Source: Chloroflexota bacterium (GTDB lineage Bacteria > Chloroflexota > Anaerolineae > Aggregatilineales > Phototrophicaceae). Taken from it: 42,335 nt of DNA. The notes beneath the pieces were generated by a model. The model ran no database searches. It was given only the letters and a program-made list of their open reading frames with translations, and was not told where the DNA came from. Each line of letters begins with the position of its first letter. Positions within the stretch are counted from its first letter, which is position 1. Below, piece by piece: positions 1 to 8,649 of this stretch. The position numbers and the translations under genes were made by a program. The DNA is taken from NCBI GenBank assembly GCA_026706395.1, contig JAPOYU010000160.1, forward strand, positions 1-42,335, read 5' to 3'.

Positions 1-1
1 G

Positions 2-73
2 GGCGACGTGGCCAAGTGGTAAGGCAGAGGTTTGCAAAACCTTCATTCGTGGGTTCGAATCCCACCGTCGCCT
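2..73 (+). tRNA. tRNA-Cys (anticodon GCA)
   Basis: A full cloverleaf can be folded by eye. The 7-bp acceptor is GGCGACG (2-8) with CGTCGCC (66-72), followed by U73 as discriminator, the usual base for tRNA-Cys. The D stem is GCC/GGC. The anticodon stem GAGGT/ACCTT encloses loop TTGCAAA with GCA at its centre. The T arm is GTGGG-TTCGAAT-CCCAC. No CCA is encoded. The promoter lies outside the window. Confidence 0.96.
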
Positions 74-103
74 CTCCCCCAATCTGAGCGGTGCGGAAAC
101 GTC

Positions 104-313
104 ATGGCAGGCACGTCATCAACGTCCACACGTAGCAAATTGCCTCAGGAAGCGCAAGATACAGCGCGCCAATACAAGAAACGATCGCTTTTGCCCCTGA
201 GCAACTACAGTCTAAGTACGGTCTGCCCCGCCTGCACTAGCGCCATGGCCAAGATTGCCTGCAAAGTCAAGTGCCCCAAGTGCGGCTTCACCTGGGATTG
301 CAGCGAGCTTTGA
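104..313 (+). CDS. small zinc-ribbon protein (69 aa)
   Basis: Unknown small protein. The ATG at 104 is preferred over an in-frame upstream start that would lie inside the tRNA. The N-terminal 40 residues are polar and basic with no recognisable fold. The C-terminal part has CPAC (residues 41-44) and CPKC (57-60) plus Cys53 and Cys66, which is a zinc-ribbon arrangement, with GFTW after the second knuckle as in many ribbon domains. It begins 30 bp after tRNA-Cys and ends 8 bp before the convergent PIG-L gene. The role is not inferable; nucleic-acid or protein binding would suit the fold. The Shine-Dalgarno sequence is weak. Confidence 0.6.
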   Translation: MAGTSSTSTRSKLPQEAQDTARQYKKRSLLPLSNYSLSTVCPACTSAMAKIACKVKCPKCGFTWDCSEL

Positions 314-321
314 ACCAGAAT

Positions 322-1113
322 TTAGGTTGACGCGATCTTCCACAACCGCTCAACGAACTGACCAGAATCAGCGTCGGTGAAGGCGCGGCGTACGTCGGCT
401 TCCATCGCCTCCAGGCCGTCCCAGAACGTGCTGATCTGCGAGCAGTAACAAGCGATCGCTTTGATCTTTGCGCGGATATCTTCTTCGCGAAGCGGTGAAT
501 CGGCCGGCTGAAGCGGCATCCCGAAGTCAGCCAGCGCGATTTCGGTTGAGTGATCGGCGTTAGAATACGGGAATTCAGCATAAAACCGCAGTGCGGACTT
601 ATCAGGAATATCGCGAACTTGGGTCATACCCCAATCACGCGCGATCTGATGGTCAACGTGATGCCCGACACCCAGCGGCAAGTATACAGTGGCGGCGGTT
701 TCCAACTCCGGTATCTGAATGCCTTGCAACAGACGTGGCGCATAGTCCGACGGATGCACATTTGCAAACAGCGATTCTTCAGATGGATACAGCGCCAGGT
801 CCCCGGCGACACGATAGACACAGTCGGGTAGCGGCACGTGCATAAAATCAACACCGATGGCGTGCGACGCGCGTTCGTCCTCAATCTGCCGTTGGCGAAG
901 CGGATTCTCACCCGCTTGCCAGCGACGATGCAGGTCCGCGAGAATCGGCGTATCAGGCAGTTCGCCATCATACAGACCGCCCATGATTGTCATGACAATC
1001 ACGGCATCACCGGCGGCGCAGAACTGATGCGCCGTCCCGCCGCAACTGAATATGCCGTCGTCGAAATGCGGCGAGATTATCACATGAGTGCGTCGAGCGG
1101 ACTGTGCTGGCAA
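322..1113 (-). CDS. PIG-L/LmbE family deacetylase
   Basis: Probable zinc-dependent N-acetyl-sugar deacetylase of the PIG-L/LmbE family (the fold of GlcNAc-PI and mycothiol/bacillithiol-pathway deacetylases), 263 aa, cytosolic. The metal-binding motif SPHFDDGIFSCGG (family HPHxDD) lies near residue 14 and the second metal-ligand region VGHHVDHQIA near residue 150. Length is normal. The best start is TTG at 1113, preceded by a GAGGG Shine-Dalgarno. It is the last gene of a reverse-strand run (MFS, MFS, nth, PIG-L) and starts 26 bp after nth stops, so the two are probably co-transcribed. The substrate (a glycan, a thiol-cofactor precursor or a lipid-linked sugar) cannot be told from sequence. 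Confidence 0.88.
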   Translation of the reverse strand: MPAQSARRTHVIISPHFDDGIFSCGGTAHQFCAAGDAVIVMTIMGGLYDGELPDTPILADLHRRWQAGENPLRQRQIEDERASHAIGVDFMHVPLPDCVYRVAGDLALYPSEESLFANVHPSDYAPRLLQGIQIPELETAATVYLPLGVGHHVDHQIARDWGMTQVRDIPDKSALRFYAEFPYSNADHSTEIALADFGMPLQPADSPLREEDIRAKIKAIACYCSQISTFWDGLEAMEADVRRAFTDADSGQFVERLWKIAST

Positions 1114-1139
1114 GCTTCCCTCTTTCGCTAGCGATTACA

Positions 1140-1853
1140 CTACCTAACGCCCGCGGTGGCCGCAAAGTAGTCGCAATTCTCAATTATCGCGCAGCGTTCA
1201 CATGCTGGTTTGCGGGCATGACAGGTGTCACGTCCATGTTGTATCAGTTGAATATGAAACTGATAGTAGTCGTCCGGCGGCACCATAGCTTCCATGACAG
1301 GATGCGCGTCATCAGCGGAGAGCTTTTCCGGTATAAACCCGATTCGTTTGCTAACACGATATATATGCGTATCGACGGGGAATGCGGGGCGCCCATAGGC
1401 GAAACAGAGTACGATAGCCGCCGTCTTGGGGCCGACGCCGCGCAGCGAACAAAGCCAGGCTTTGGCCTCCGCCAAGCTGCGATCATTAAGAAAGTCGATG
1501 CTGTATTCGCCGGCTTGCTCGAAGATAACCCGCAGGACGTTCTGGATGCGGGGCGCCTTTTGATTCGCCAAGCCAGCCGGGCGGATCACATCAGTCAGTT
1601 CGCCCAGTGCGGCATAACGAACGGCCTCCCAATCCGGGTAGGCCTCTTTCAGACGGGCGAAGGCGCGGTCGCGGTTGGTATCGTTCGTGCTTTGGCTGAG
1701 GATGCAGCTTACCAGCTCATCCATGCCATCTTGCTGGCGAGACCAATCGAGCAAACCGTAAACTTCGGTCAATGCCGTCGCGATGGGCGCATATTTCGCC
1801 TTACGCGCGTCGAAGTTGTCCACCTTCTCGAGCGGATCTTTGCGTCTGGCCAT
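1140..1853 (-). CDS. nth: endonuclease III-type DNA glycosylase/AP lyase
   Basis: Base-excision repair glycosylase of the HhH-GPD superfamily, 237 aa, which removes oxidised pyrimidines and cleaves the abasic site. The helix-hairpin-helix is LRGVGPKTA with catalytic Lys143. The catalytic Asp is D161 in PVDTHIYRV. The C-terminal iron-sulfur loop has Cys211, Cys218, Cys221 and Cys227, the classic C-x6-C-x2-C-x5-C spacing of endonuclease III. All key residues are present. It is flanked by an MFS gene 59 bp upstream and the PIG-L gene 26 bp downstream. A paralogue with a different lesion preference cannot be excluded, but the [4Fe-4S] loop plus the Lys/Asp pair supports an Nth-like enzyme. Confidence 0.92.
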   Translation of the reverse strand: MARRKDPLEKVDNFDARKAKYAPIATALTEVYGLLDWSRQQDGMDELVSCILSQSTNDTNRDRAFARLKEAYPDWEAVRYAALGELTDVIRPAGLANQKAPRIQNVLRVIFEQAGEYSIDFLNDRSLAEAKAWLCSLRGVGPKTAAIVLCFAYGRPAFPVDTHIYRVSKRIGFIPEKLSADDAHPVMEAMVPPDDYYQFHIQLIQHGRDTCHARKPACERCAIIENCDYFAATAGVR

Positions 1854-1912
1854 AGACCAATTTTAGCGGGCAAAACCAGCGCTGCAAGCGGCAAGCGTAT
1901 TCAGCAGGCGAC

Positions 1913-3187
1913 TCAATGGCGATGCTTCGCGGATTCCAACTTGTCTGATGGCAAAAGATACAGAGCCGTGATGGCGATGAAGGCGAAGACGAGCGCCGCC
2001 GCGATAAAAGTGCCGCGCATACCAAACATCAGAGCGATCGAAGCGCCAACCAGCGGCGCCACAGCTCTGGAACCGGCCATAGCCGAATTGTCCATGCCGT
2101 ATACTGCGCCGGCCGTATCTTTTCGCGTATAGCGAGAGAGCAGAGCGCTGGGCGCCGCGACCAAGCCGCCGGCAGCGATTCCCACAAGTCCTTGCAGAAA
2201 CAGTAGTTGCCAGACATCAGCGACAAAGGCTTGGGGTACATACAGGGCAGTTGCCGCAGCGGCACAATAGAATAGCACCTTGCGATGACTGATGCGGTCG
2301 CCCAGATGCCCAAGATAGACTGCGCCAAAGGTCGAGGTGGCAGCGGAGACCGCCATTATCAGTCCGGCGTATGTATTGTTTGTAGCGGCATCGTTCGCGA
2401 TTAGGGAGACGACGAATAGAGGCGCGATTGGCATGATAATCGTGCGAGCCAGGCTGGACTGAAAACGGATGAGCAAAACGCATCCAACACCCGAGGTCTG
2501 CAGAATGGATTTCCAGTTCCGCACAATCGCGGCCGCGCGGAGTTTCCCTTGTGTTTGATGCGCGCTGAAATCCTCGTTGACGCCGAGCAGTACGACCAGC
2601 CCGCCCGACAGCAGCAGGAGCGCGGTGATAAAGAAGGGCAGCGTATAGCCAAAGAGGTCCGCCAGCACGCCGCCAAGCAAGGGGCCGACGGCCACGCCCG
2701 CCCAAAGGCCGACCTGCAATGTGCCCATGGCGAAACCGACGCGGTGACGCGGCGCGGCAGCGGCAATCAAGGCATTGTTGGCTGATACCGTACCTGTCAA
2801 CAGACCTTGCGCCGCGCGTACAAAGATCAGTTGCTCGGCATTTTGCACGATGCCCATCAAGGCCAGAGTTATGGCGCCGCCAAACAGAGCCCGCATTATC
2901 ATTTTTTTGCGGCCGAAGCGGTCGGCAAGCGCGCCCCAAACTGGCGCGACAATCATCATGGTTATGCCTTGAGCCGACAAGACCAAGCCGGCGAGCAGTT
3001 CCGTGCTGAATCCTCCAGCGCTACCGAGTGAATCTATGTAGAGGGGCAAGAAGGGAAACATCATTGAATGGCCGACGGCGGACAGCACCTGGGCAATGAA
3101 AAGCACGCCAAGCGTGTACTGCCAACCATGGGAAAAAGAAAACGCTCGGGAGAGCGACGCGGAGTTGACGGACAGGACTTTAGCCAT
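1913..3187 (-). CDS. MFS transporter (first of tandem pair)
   Basis: Twelve-helix major facilitator, 424 aa, in the inner membrane. Motif A is WGALADRFGRKK near residue 85 and a weaker copy, LGHLGDRISHRK, occurs in the second half near residue 295. This is the fold and length of drug/H+ antiporters of the DHA1 group (TetA-like), but the substrate is unknown. It starts 113 bp after the related MFS gene at 3301-4572 ends. The two share gene length, loop lengths and wording such as FPFLPLYI near the N-terminus and IMPIAPLFV in the middle, so they are a tandem duplication. The start ATG has only a weak Shine-Dalgarno (AGGTAGG). Confidence 0.9.
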   Translation of the reverse strand: MAKVLSVNSASLSRAFSFSHGWQYTLGVLFIAQVLSAVGHSMMFPFLPLYIDSLGSAGGFSTELLAGLVLSAQGITMMIVAPVWGALADRFGRKKMIMRALFGGAITLALMGIVQNAEQLIFVRAAQGLLTGTVSANNALIAAAAPRHRVGFAMGTLQVGLWAGVAVGPLLGGVLADLFGYTLPFFITALLLLSGGLVVLLGVNEDFSAHQTQGKLRAAAIVRNWKSILQTSGVGCVLLIRFQSSLARTIIMPIAPLFVVSLIANDAATNNTYAGLIMAVSAATSTFGAVYLGHLGDRISHRKVLFYCAAAATALYVPQAFVADVWQLLFLQGLVGIAAGGLVAAPSALLSRYTRKDTAGAVYGMDNSAMAGSRAVAPLVGASIALMFGMRGTFIAAALVFAFIAITALYLLPSDKLESAKHRH

Positions 3188-3300
3188 GCCTACCTAGCCG
3201 ATACATTTGCTGAATAAAGTCATTGCCGCAAGCACGCGGCGACAGGTACAAGCTACCGGGAAGCGTTCGACGGCGTTCGTACAAGGAATCTGCATGTCAC

Positions 3301-4572
3301 TTAACTCCCGCCTGCGACGCCAGCAAGCAAGCGCAACGTCTTGCGGCGTTTTGAAGGCAAAAACTGCGCGCCGATCACAAGAATGGCCAAATAGTAAATC
3401 GCTACGACGGCGAAAACCGCGCGCAAGCCGAAAACCGCGGCAACGACTGAGGCGGTCATCGGCGCCATGCCGTTGGCAAAGGAAGACACGGACGCGTCCA
3501 GTCCATATACAGAGCCCTCATTACCCAGGTCTGTGAACTTCGCTAGCATTGCTGCGGGCGCGGACAAGACACCGCCGGCAGCAAAGCCCGCCAGACCTTG
3601 AAGGAAAAGAAGCTGTGAAATATCGCTGACGAAGGCTTGCGGAATATAGATAATGACTGCGGCAAGCGAGGCCCCGAGCAGGATGTTTCGATAGCCCCAT
3701 CGATCACTGAGCCAACCCAGAACCAATGAACCCGCGGTGGTCGTAATGGCCGATACGGTCAGGACCAGACCGGCATAACTACTTGCGCCGGTCGCCAGCG
3801 AGCCAGGTATAAGCGCTAGTACGAAGAGCGGCGCAATCGGCATGATGGAGCGCTGAGCGAAGCCATTAAGAAATCGCAGCGAGTAGACTGTCTTGACGCC
3901 GCGCGTATGCAAGATGGCTTTCCAGGCGCGGATCATCTTCATCGGATTTAAATCGGGCGCGGCATTTGCCGGGGGTTTGTAGGTCTCGCGTACGCCGAAA
4001 GTCACCAGGAGGCCGGCAAGTACGAGCATTGCGGATGTGAAGAAAAAGGGAATCTGAAAACCCATGTGTTCCGCCAGCACACCGCCAACCATAGGTCCGA
4101 TCGCTACGCCGCCAAACAAGCCAACTTGCAGCGAGCCGAGCGCGAATCCGATCCGCTCTCGAGGGGTTTCCCCGGCGACGAGCGCCATGTTGGCCGCGAT
4201 TATCCCGCTGGTCAAACCCTGAAGCGCGCGCAAGAGGATGAGCGCAAGAGCGGTTTGAGCCAAGCCCATCAGCGCGAGGATGATTGATGCGCCGAATACT
4301 GCTCGCATCACCATCTTCTTGCGCCCGAATTGGTCGGCGAGGCGTCCCCAGAATGGCGTCGCAACGGTCGCCACAAGTGGCGGCGCGCCAATGACTATGC
4401 CGGCAAGCAACTCCGGGCTAATGAATTGGGCGTCATTCAACGTTTGAATATAGAGAGGCAGGAAGGGATAAACGAGCGAAATGCCGCCGGCGCCGAGGCC
4501 CTGCGCCAGCGCCACGACAATCAAGGTTATGAGCCAGCGATTGGGAGGCTGTGAGTCCTCGGAATCTTGCAT
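3301..4572 (-). CDS. MFS transporter (second of tandem pair)
   Basis: Paralogue of the neighbouring MFS protein, 423 aa, twelve predicted membrane helices, motif A WGRLADQFGRKK near residue 85. The ATG at 4572 is chosen over an upstream in-frame TTG at 4584, since GTGGGA sits at a workable Shine-Dalgarno distance. It is the first gene of the reverse-strand run 4572-322 and is divergent from lysS with a 225-bp gap. It is probably a multidrug or metabolite exporter; the specificity cannot be read from sequence. Confidence 0.88.
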   Translation of the reverse strand: MQDSEDSQPPNRWLITLIVVALAQGLGAGGISLVYPFLPLYIQTLNDAQFISPELLAGIVIGAPPLVATVATPFWGRLADQFGRKKMVMRAVFGASIILALMGLAQTALALILLRALQGLTSGIIAANMALVAGETPRERIGFALGSLQVGLFGGVAIGPMVGGVLAEHMGFQIPFFFTSAMLVLAGLLVTFGVRETYKPPANAAPDLNPMKMIRAWKAILHTRGVKTVYSLRFLNGFAQRSIMPIAPLFVLALIPGSLATGASSYAGLVLTVSAITTTAGSLVLGWLSDRWGYRNILLGASLAAVIIYIPQAFVSDISQLLFLQGLAGFAAGGVLSAPAAMLAKFTDLGNEGSVYGLDASVSSFANGMAPMTASVVAAVFGLRAVFAVVAIYYLAILVIGAQFLPSKRRKTLRLLAGVAGGS

Positions 4573-4633
4573 GTAGTCCCACAAGCGGCAACAATTTTTG
4601 CAAATTCCCCTAGGCTATACCTTTTGGAGGAGA

Positions 4634-4681
4634 ATGCAAGCGAGAATTTGGGCAATTATCGAGAATCAACTCAACCTGTAA
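4634..4681 (+). CDS. possible 15-codon leader ORF upstream of lysS
   Basis: A GGAGGAG sequence at 4626-4632 is followed almost at once by ATG and 14 more codons to TAA, encoding MQARIWAIIENQLNL. The Shine-Dalgarno is strong but its spacing to ATG is short. It sits 117 bp before the lysS ATG and contains no lysine codon. A TATAAT hexamer at 4695-4700, after this ORF, may instead be the lysS -10 box, in which case the ORF would not be on the main lysS transcript. Speculative. Confidence 0.22.
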   Translation: MQARIWAIIENQLNL

Positions 4682-4797
4682 TTCCTGGGCCGATTATAAT
4701 AATCTGAAGCAGGAAGTTTGCTACAGAATCTGGCAAGAGCGGGCAGCCCCCGCTTTTCTTGCATAGGGACGCATCTTGCGCGGAGACTGAATCAAAG

Positions 4798-6669
4798 ATG
4801 TGGCAACCAGGCAAATTGGAACTTGAGCGGCTGGAAAAGGCCGAACAGTTGCAAGAACAAGGCATAGAACTGTATCCGGCGCGCGCCGGGCGCAGTCATC
4901 GCATAGCGGATGCTGTAGAAGCTTTTCTGCGGTACGAGGCGGCAAAGTCGTCCGACGTTTCACCGGTTGAGGTTACGCTCACTGGGCGCATCCGCCGCTT
5001 GAATGCCAAGGGCAAAGTCTCCTTCGCCCATATCGAAGACGAAAGCGGGCGGGTACAGCTCTTTTTGCGTGTTGACGCGCTGGGCAGTGAGAACTACGAC
5101 CTTGTGCGGCGGAAGCTGATCGATGTGGACGACTTTGTGCAGGCAAGCGGCGGCATGATGCGCACGCGGTCGGGGGAGATCAGCGTGGAAGTACAAGAGT
5201 TGAGCTTGATCAGCAAGTCGCTCAGTCCCTTGCCGGTCGTGAAAGAGCAGCGCCGGGACGATGGCACGGTGATTGAATACGGCGAGTTCAAGGATGTCGA
5301 AACGCGGTATCGGCAGCGCTACGCCGACTTGGCGGTGAACCGCTCCGTACGCGATGTGTTTGTCAAGCGAGCGCGAACGATCAAAGCGCTGCGAGACTTT
5401 CTGGACAACGAAGGCATGCTGGAGGTGGAGACGCCAATCCTGCAGAAGCTCTATGGCGGCGCGGCGGCGCGCCCCTTTGTCACGCATCACAATCAACTAC
5501 ATCAGGATTTATATCTTCGCATCAGCTTTGAGCTGTATCTGAAGCGCCTGCTTGTCGGCGGTTATGTTGCGGTATATGAGATTGGCCGAGACTTTCGCAA
5601 CGAAGGCGTCAGCTACAAGCACAACACAGAATTCACTATGCTCGAGTTTTACAAGGCATACATCGACTACGCCGGCGTCATGGACATTACCGAGCGGATG
5701 TTTGCCTATACCGCCGAAATCGTCACGGGATCGACAGAAATCGTCTACCAAGGTGATCGCATAAGTCTGGAACCGCCTTGGCAGCGATTGAGCATACGTG
5801 AAGCAACTGAGGAGTTACTCGGATTCGACTATATGGATTACCCCTGCAGCAAATCGCTCTATGCCTATTTGACATCGCGGGGTCTGGCAGAGGGTTTGAA
5901 TCCAGACGATACCTGGGGCCGTATGATCGTCGAGCATCTGCTAGGCGCGTATATCGAGCAGAAGCTAATCCAGCCGACGATTATCAAAGACTATCCGCGC
6001 GATATGTCGCCATTTGCCAAGCGGCTGCAGGGCGGCCCAAGCCCAGCGAATGACAAGGAAAGGCAATACATTGAAACCCATACCGAACGCTTCGAGTTTT
6101 TCATCGCGGGTATGGAGATGGGCAACGCCTTCACCGAGCTAAACGACCCGCGCGATCAGCAAGACCGCTTTGTCGAAATGAAGCGTCTCTACGCCGACGA
6201 AGCCGATGAGACAACGCCGCTTGATGAAGACTACTTGAACGCAATGCGTTATGGCATGCCGCCAAACGGCGGATTCGGCTGCGGCGTCGACCGTATGGTG
6301 ATGCTGCTGACCGATCAAGTGAGCATTCGCGATGTCTTGCTCTACCCGCATTTGCGCGCGCCGGCGCCATCGGAACGCGATCTGCGAGGACAGTTCATGC
6401 TGGATGCGGCGGTACGAGAATGCGAGTACCAGCTCGACCTGCCTTTAGATGGGAAAAAGCGGAAGCTGGCGCTTTACTTGCCCGCTCAGAACGTGGGGAT
6501 CGAGTTTCGCATGGCCAACGCGATTGAAGGCTCATTGCCTCAATTACAGAATCTGCGAAAGGCGTTTTCCGGTTCGCTGTACGTGATGACGGACGAAGGA
6601 TTCTACCGTGTTGAAGAGACGCTCGTCGAGGTTGAAATCGCGGATTTCTGGCGCAGAACCTCTGCCTAA
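4798..6669 (+). CDS. lysS: lysyl-tRNA synthetase, class II, with C-terminal extension
   Basis: Charges tRNA-Lys with lysine in the cytosol; 623 aa from the ATG at 4798. An N-terminal OB-fold anticodon-binding domain (residues ~50-160) precedes the class II catalytic core: motif 2 is IGRDFRNEGVSYKHNTEFTM and motif 3 is GGFGCGVDRMVMLLTD. The core ends at SIRDVLLYPHLR, where ordinary bacterial LysRS (about 500 aa) also ends, but here the frame runs on for 103 more residues without low-complexity sequence. Part of the N-terminal half is also slightly longer than usual. An upstream in-frame TTG at 4759 would add 13 residues that do not resemble the family. A TATAAT at 4695-4700 may be its -10 element. 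Confidence 0.94.
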   Translation: MWQPGKLELERLEKAEQLQEQGIELYPARAGRSHRIADAVEAFLRYEAAKSSDVSPVEVTLTGRIRRLNAKGKVSFAHIEDESGRVQLFLRVDALGSENYDLVRRKLIDVDDFVQASGGMMRTRSGEISVEVQELSLISKSLSPLPVVKEQRRDDGTVIEYGEFKDVETRYRQRYADLAVNRSVRDVFVKRARTIKALRDFLDNEGMLEVETPILQKLYGGAAARPFVTHHNQLHQDLYLRISFELYLKRLLVGGYVAVYEIGRDFRNEGVSYKHNTEFTMLEFYKAYIDYAGVMDITERMFAYTAEIVTGSTEIVYQGDRISLEPPWQRLSIREATEELLGFDYMDYPCSKSLYAYLTSRGLAEGLNPDDTWGRMIVEHLLGAYIEQKLIQPTIIKDYPRDMSPFAKRLQGGPSPANDKERQYIETHTERFEFFIAGMEMGNAFTELNDPRDQQDRFVEMKRLYADEADETTPLDEDYLNAMRYGMPPNGGFGCGVDRMVMLLTDQVSIRDVLLYPHLRAPAPSERDLRGQFMLDAAVRECEYQLDLPLDGKKRKLALYLPAQNVGIEFRMANAIEGSLPQLQNLRKAFSGSLYVMTDEGFYRVEETLVEVEIADFWRRTSA

Positions 6670-6681
6670 AGTAGGCTAGCC

Positions 6682-6870
6682 ATGTTCATCGAGTTTCTCA
6701 CACCGGAAGTATTTGACGCGATCGTAATCGCTAACATCGGCATCGGACTGTTGATCGCCGGACGACGCTTCGCGCGGGAAATTGGAGGGCCTTTGCCGGA
6801 TGACGCCCCTGATTGGGCGCGCCTCCATTACGACCGCTCAAATGGCGACTCCTCTTTTAGTGGCTCTTAG
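6682..6870 (+). CDS. small single-pass membrane protein, unknown (62 aa)
   Basis: Begins 12 bp after lysS stops. One hydrophobic stretch (residues ~10-27, AIVIANIGIGLLIAGRR) is followed by basic residues and a polar, acidic tail, which suits a small inner-membrane protein. No family recognised. The Shine-Dalgarno is poor (AGGCTAG), so the call rests on position and on the clean amphipathic layout. It could be translated by reinitiation after lysS. Confidence 0.42.
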   Translation: MFIEFLTPEVFDAIVIANIGIGLLIAGRRFAREIGGPLPDDAPDWARLHYDRSNGDSSFSGS

Positions 6871-6982
6871 CGCCATACGCTGCTTTAGCGAGGCATGAGC
6901 GACCATTGTCTGCGGCGCATGGCAACGGCAAAATATCGTACAATTCACACGCGCATCGATTTTTCCAGGAGGGAGTTGAAAT

Positions 6983-8407
6983 ATGCTGGATATTGCGCTA
7001 ATCCGCGAGAAAACGGATTGGGTGAAGCAACAGATTGCGAAACTGAACGACGAGTCAGCACTGAGTCGAATCGACCGCATCGTCGAACTGGACGCGCTGC
7101 GGCGCGAGACACGCACACGGATCGAGACGGCGCAGGCGGCGCGAAACAAGTTGAACCGGGCGATGGGCAAACTGCGCGGCGACAAATCAATGTCGGATGA
7201 TGAGAAGGCCACCCGAGCCAGAGCTGCCGGCGCGGCCGTTGGCGCTTCAAATTATGAACAGGCGAGCAAGCTGATGGATGGTACAGCAGCGGTGGCGACG
7301 CACGAAGTCGCGGATGTCAAATCGTCGTTTGACGATCTGATACGTGAGCTGCGCATGATGGGCGATGAGATCGCGGAAGGATTCGATCGAATTGGCGGGA
7401 TCGAGAGCGAATTGCGGGAGAATATGCTCTGGATTCCCAACTTGCCTCACGAAACAGTGCCGGTCTTTGACAGCGAGGATCACAATGTCGCGCATGCGCC
7501 CCGTGGCGAATTCCGCGAATTCGACTTTGAGCCGAAACCTCATTGGGAGCTCGGTCCCGCCTTGGACATTATCGATTTCGAGCGCGGCGTCAAGTTAGCG
7601 GGCAGCCGCTACTACCTGCTCAAGGGATGGGGAGCGCGCTTGCAGCGGGCGCTGATCAGCTTCTTCCTCGACCAAGCGCGAGCAAATGGATATACAGAAC
7701 TATACACGCCCTACATTGTGCATAGCGAGATGTTGTATGGCTCCGCTCAGTTCCCCAAGTTTCAGGACACGGTGTATGGTGTGGCGGATGAAGGCAAATA
7801 CTTGCTGCCGACAGCCGAGGTGGCGATCACGAACATTCACCGTGACGAAATCCTTGAGGAAAGGGATTTGCCGCTGAATTATGTGGCGCATACGCCCTGT
7901 TTCCGCAGTGAAAAAGCCAGCGCCGGGCGTGATGTCCGTGGCATCAAGCGCGTGCACCAGTTTGAAAAAGTGGAGATGTTTAAGTTCACCAGACCGGAAA
8001 CGAGCTATGACGAACTGGAAGTCATGACGCGCCAGGCGGAACAGATCTGCGCGCTGCTCGATATACCCTATCGCCGGCTGGAGATTGTCACGGGCGATCT
8101 GGGCTTCAGCGCGACCAAGAAATACGATATTGAGATGTGGTCGCCCGGCTGCGAAGAATGGCTCGAAGTCAGCTCGTGCAGCAATACGGAAGCCTTTCAG
8201 GCGCGGCGGGCGATGCTACGCTATTATCCCAGCAGCAGCCGCAAGACGCGATATGTGCACACATTAAACGGCAGCGGCCTGGCCATACCCCGGGTGATGA
8301 TCGCGATCATGGAGAATTACCAGCAAGCGGATGGCAGCATCGCGATTCCCGAGGTTCTGCAAAAGTACCTCGGCGGCGCGGACCGAATTGATACGAATGG
8401 CGGCTGA
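6983..8407 (+). CDS. serS: seryl-tRNA synthetase
   Basis: Charges tRNA-Ser, and tRNA-Sec if present; 474 aa against about 425 usual. The start has a strong GGAGGG Shine-Dalgarno. The N-terminal coiled-coil arm that grips the tRNA long variable arm (residues ~1-150) carries extra sequence around residues 55-105, which accounts for the added length. Class II core motifs follow: FRSEKASAGRDVRG (motif 2 region), TGDLGFSATKKYDIEMWSPG, VSSCSNTEAFQARR, and motif 3 HTLNGSGLAIPRVMIAIMEN. All core residues expected for the bacterial-type enzyme appear intact. A clear rho-independent terminator follows at 8521-8552. Confidence 0.95.
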   Translation: MLDIALIREKTDWVKQQIAKLNDESALSRIDRIVELDALRRETRTRIETAQAARNKLNRAMGKLRGDKSMSDDEKATRARAAGAAVGASNYEQASKLMDGTAAVATHEVADVKSSFDDLIRELRMMGDEIAEGFDRIGGIESELRENMLWIPNLPHETVPVFDSEDHNVAHAPRGEFREFDFEPKPHWELGPALDIIDFERGVKLAGSRYYLLKGWGARLQRALISFFLDQARANGYTELYTPYIVHSEMLYGSAQFPKFQDTVYGVADEGKYLLPTAEVAITNIHRDEILEERDLPLNYVAHTPCFRSEKASAGRDVRGIKRVHQFEKVEMFKFTRPETSYDELEVMTRQAEQICALLDIPYRRLEIVTGDLGFSATKKYDIEMWSPGCEEWLEVSSCSNTEAFQARRAMLRYYPSSSRKTRYVHTLNGSGLAIPRVMIAIMENYQQADGSIAIPEVLQKYLGGADRIDTNGG

Positions 8408-8520
8408 ATCGTCTTGCATTTCGCCCGGCGTTTAAGCAGGCCGCTTCACGCGCAAAAACCGCCCTTCTCCCAAATGATTGGGCTAAGCTTTCGTAAACTT
8501 GCCGCTGCATCCATACGCGT

Positions 8521-8552
8521 AACCCCCAGTTGCTGGGGGTTGCCCGATTTTT
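8521..8552 (+). terminator. rho-independent terminator after serS
   Basis: Perfect 9-bp stem AACCCCCAG / CTGGGGGTT with a TTG loop (8521-8541), followed by GCCCGATTTTT. It lies 114 bp after serS and directly before the promoter of the ABC exporter operon. Confidence 0.85.
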
Positions 8553-8553
8553 C

Positions 8554-8583
8554 TTGACGCTGAAAATCCACACGGATTATAAT
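8554..8583 (+). promoter_or_regulatory. sigma-70 type promoter of ABC exporter operon
   Basis: TTGACG (8554-8559), 18-bp spacer, TATAAT (8578-8583). This is the strongest promoter seen in the window. It gives a leader of about 60 nt before the ATG at 8650, with GAAAGGA as the Shine-Dalgarno. Confidence 0.82.
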
Positions 8584-8649
8584 CGTTTAGGGTTGCCCGC
8601 GGGCGAAGGGCGCGTCAGCAGCCGCACATGTCGATGAAAGGAATAAAAA

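Noticed and set aside
1104..2132. 342-codon forward frame over nth and MFS
   Set aside because: It is antisense to two genes with complete motifs.
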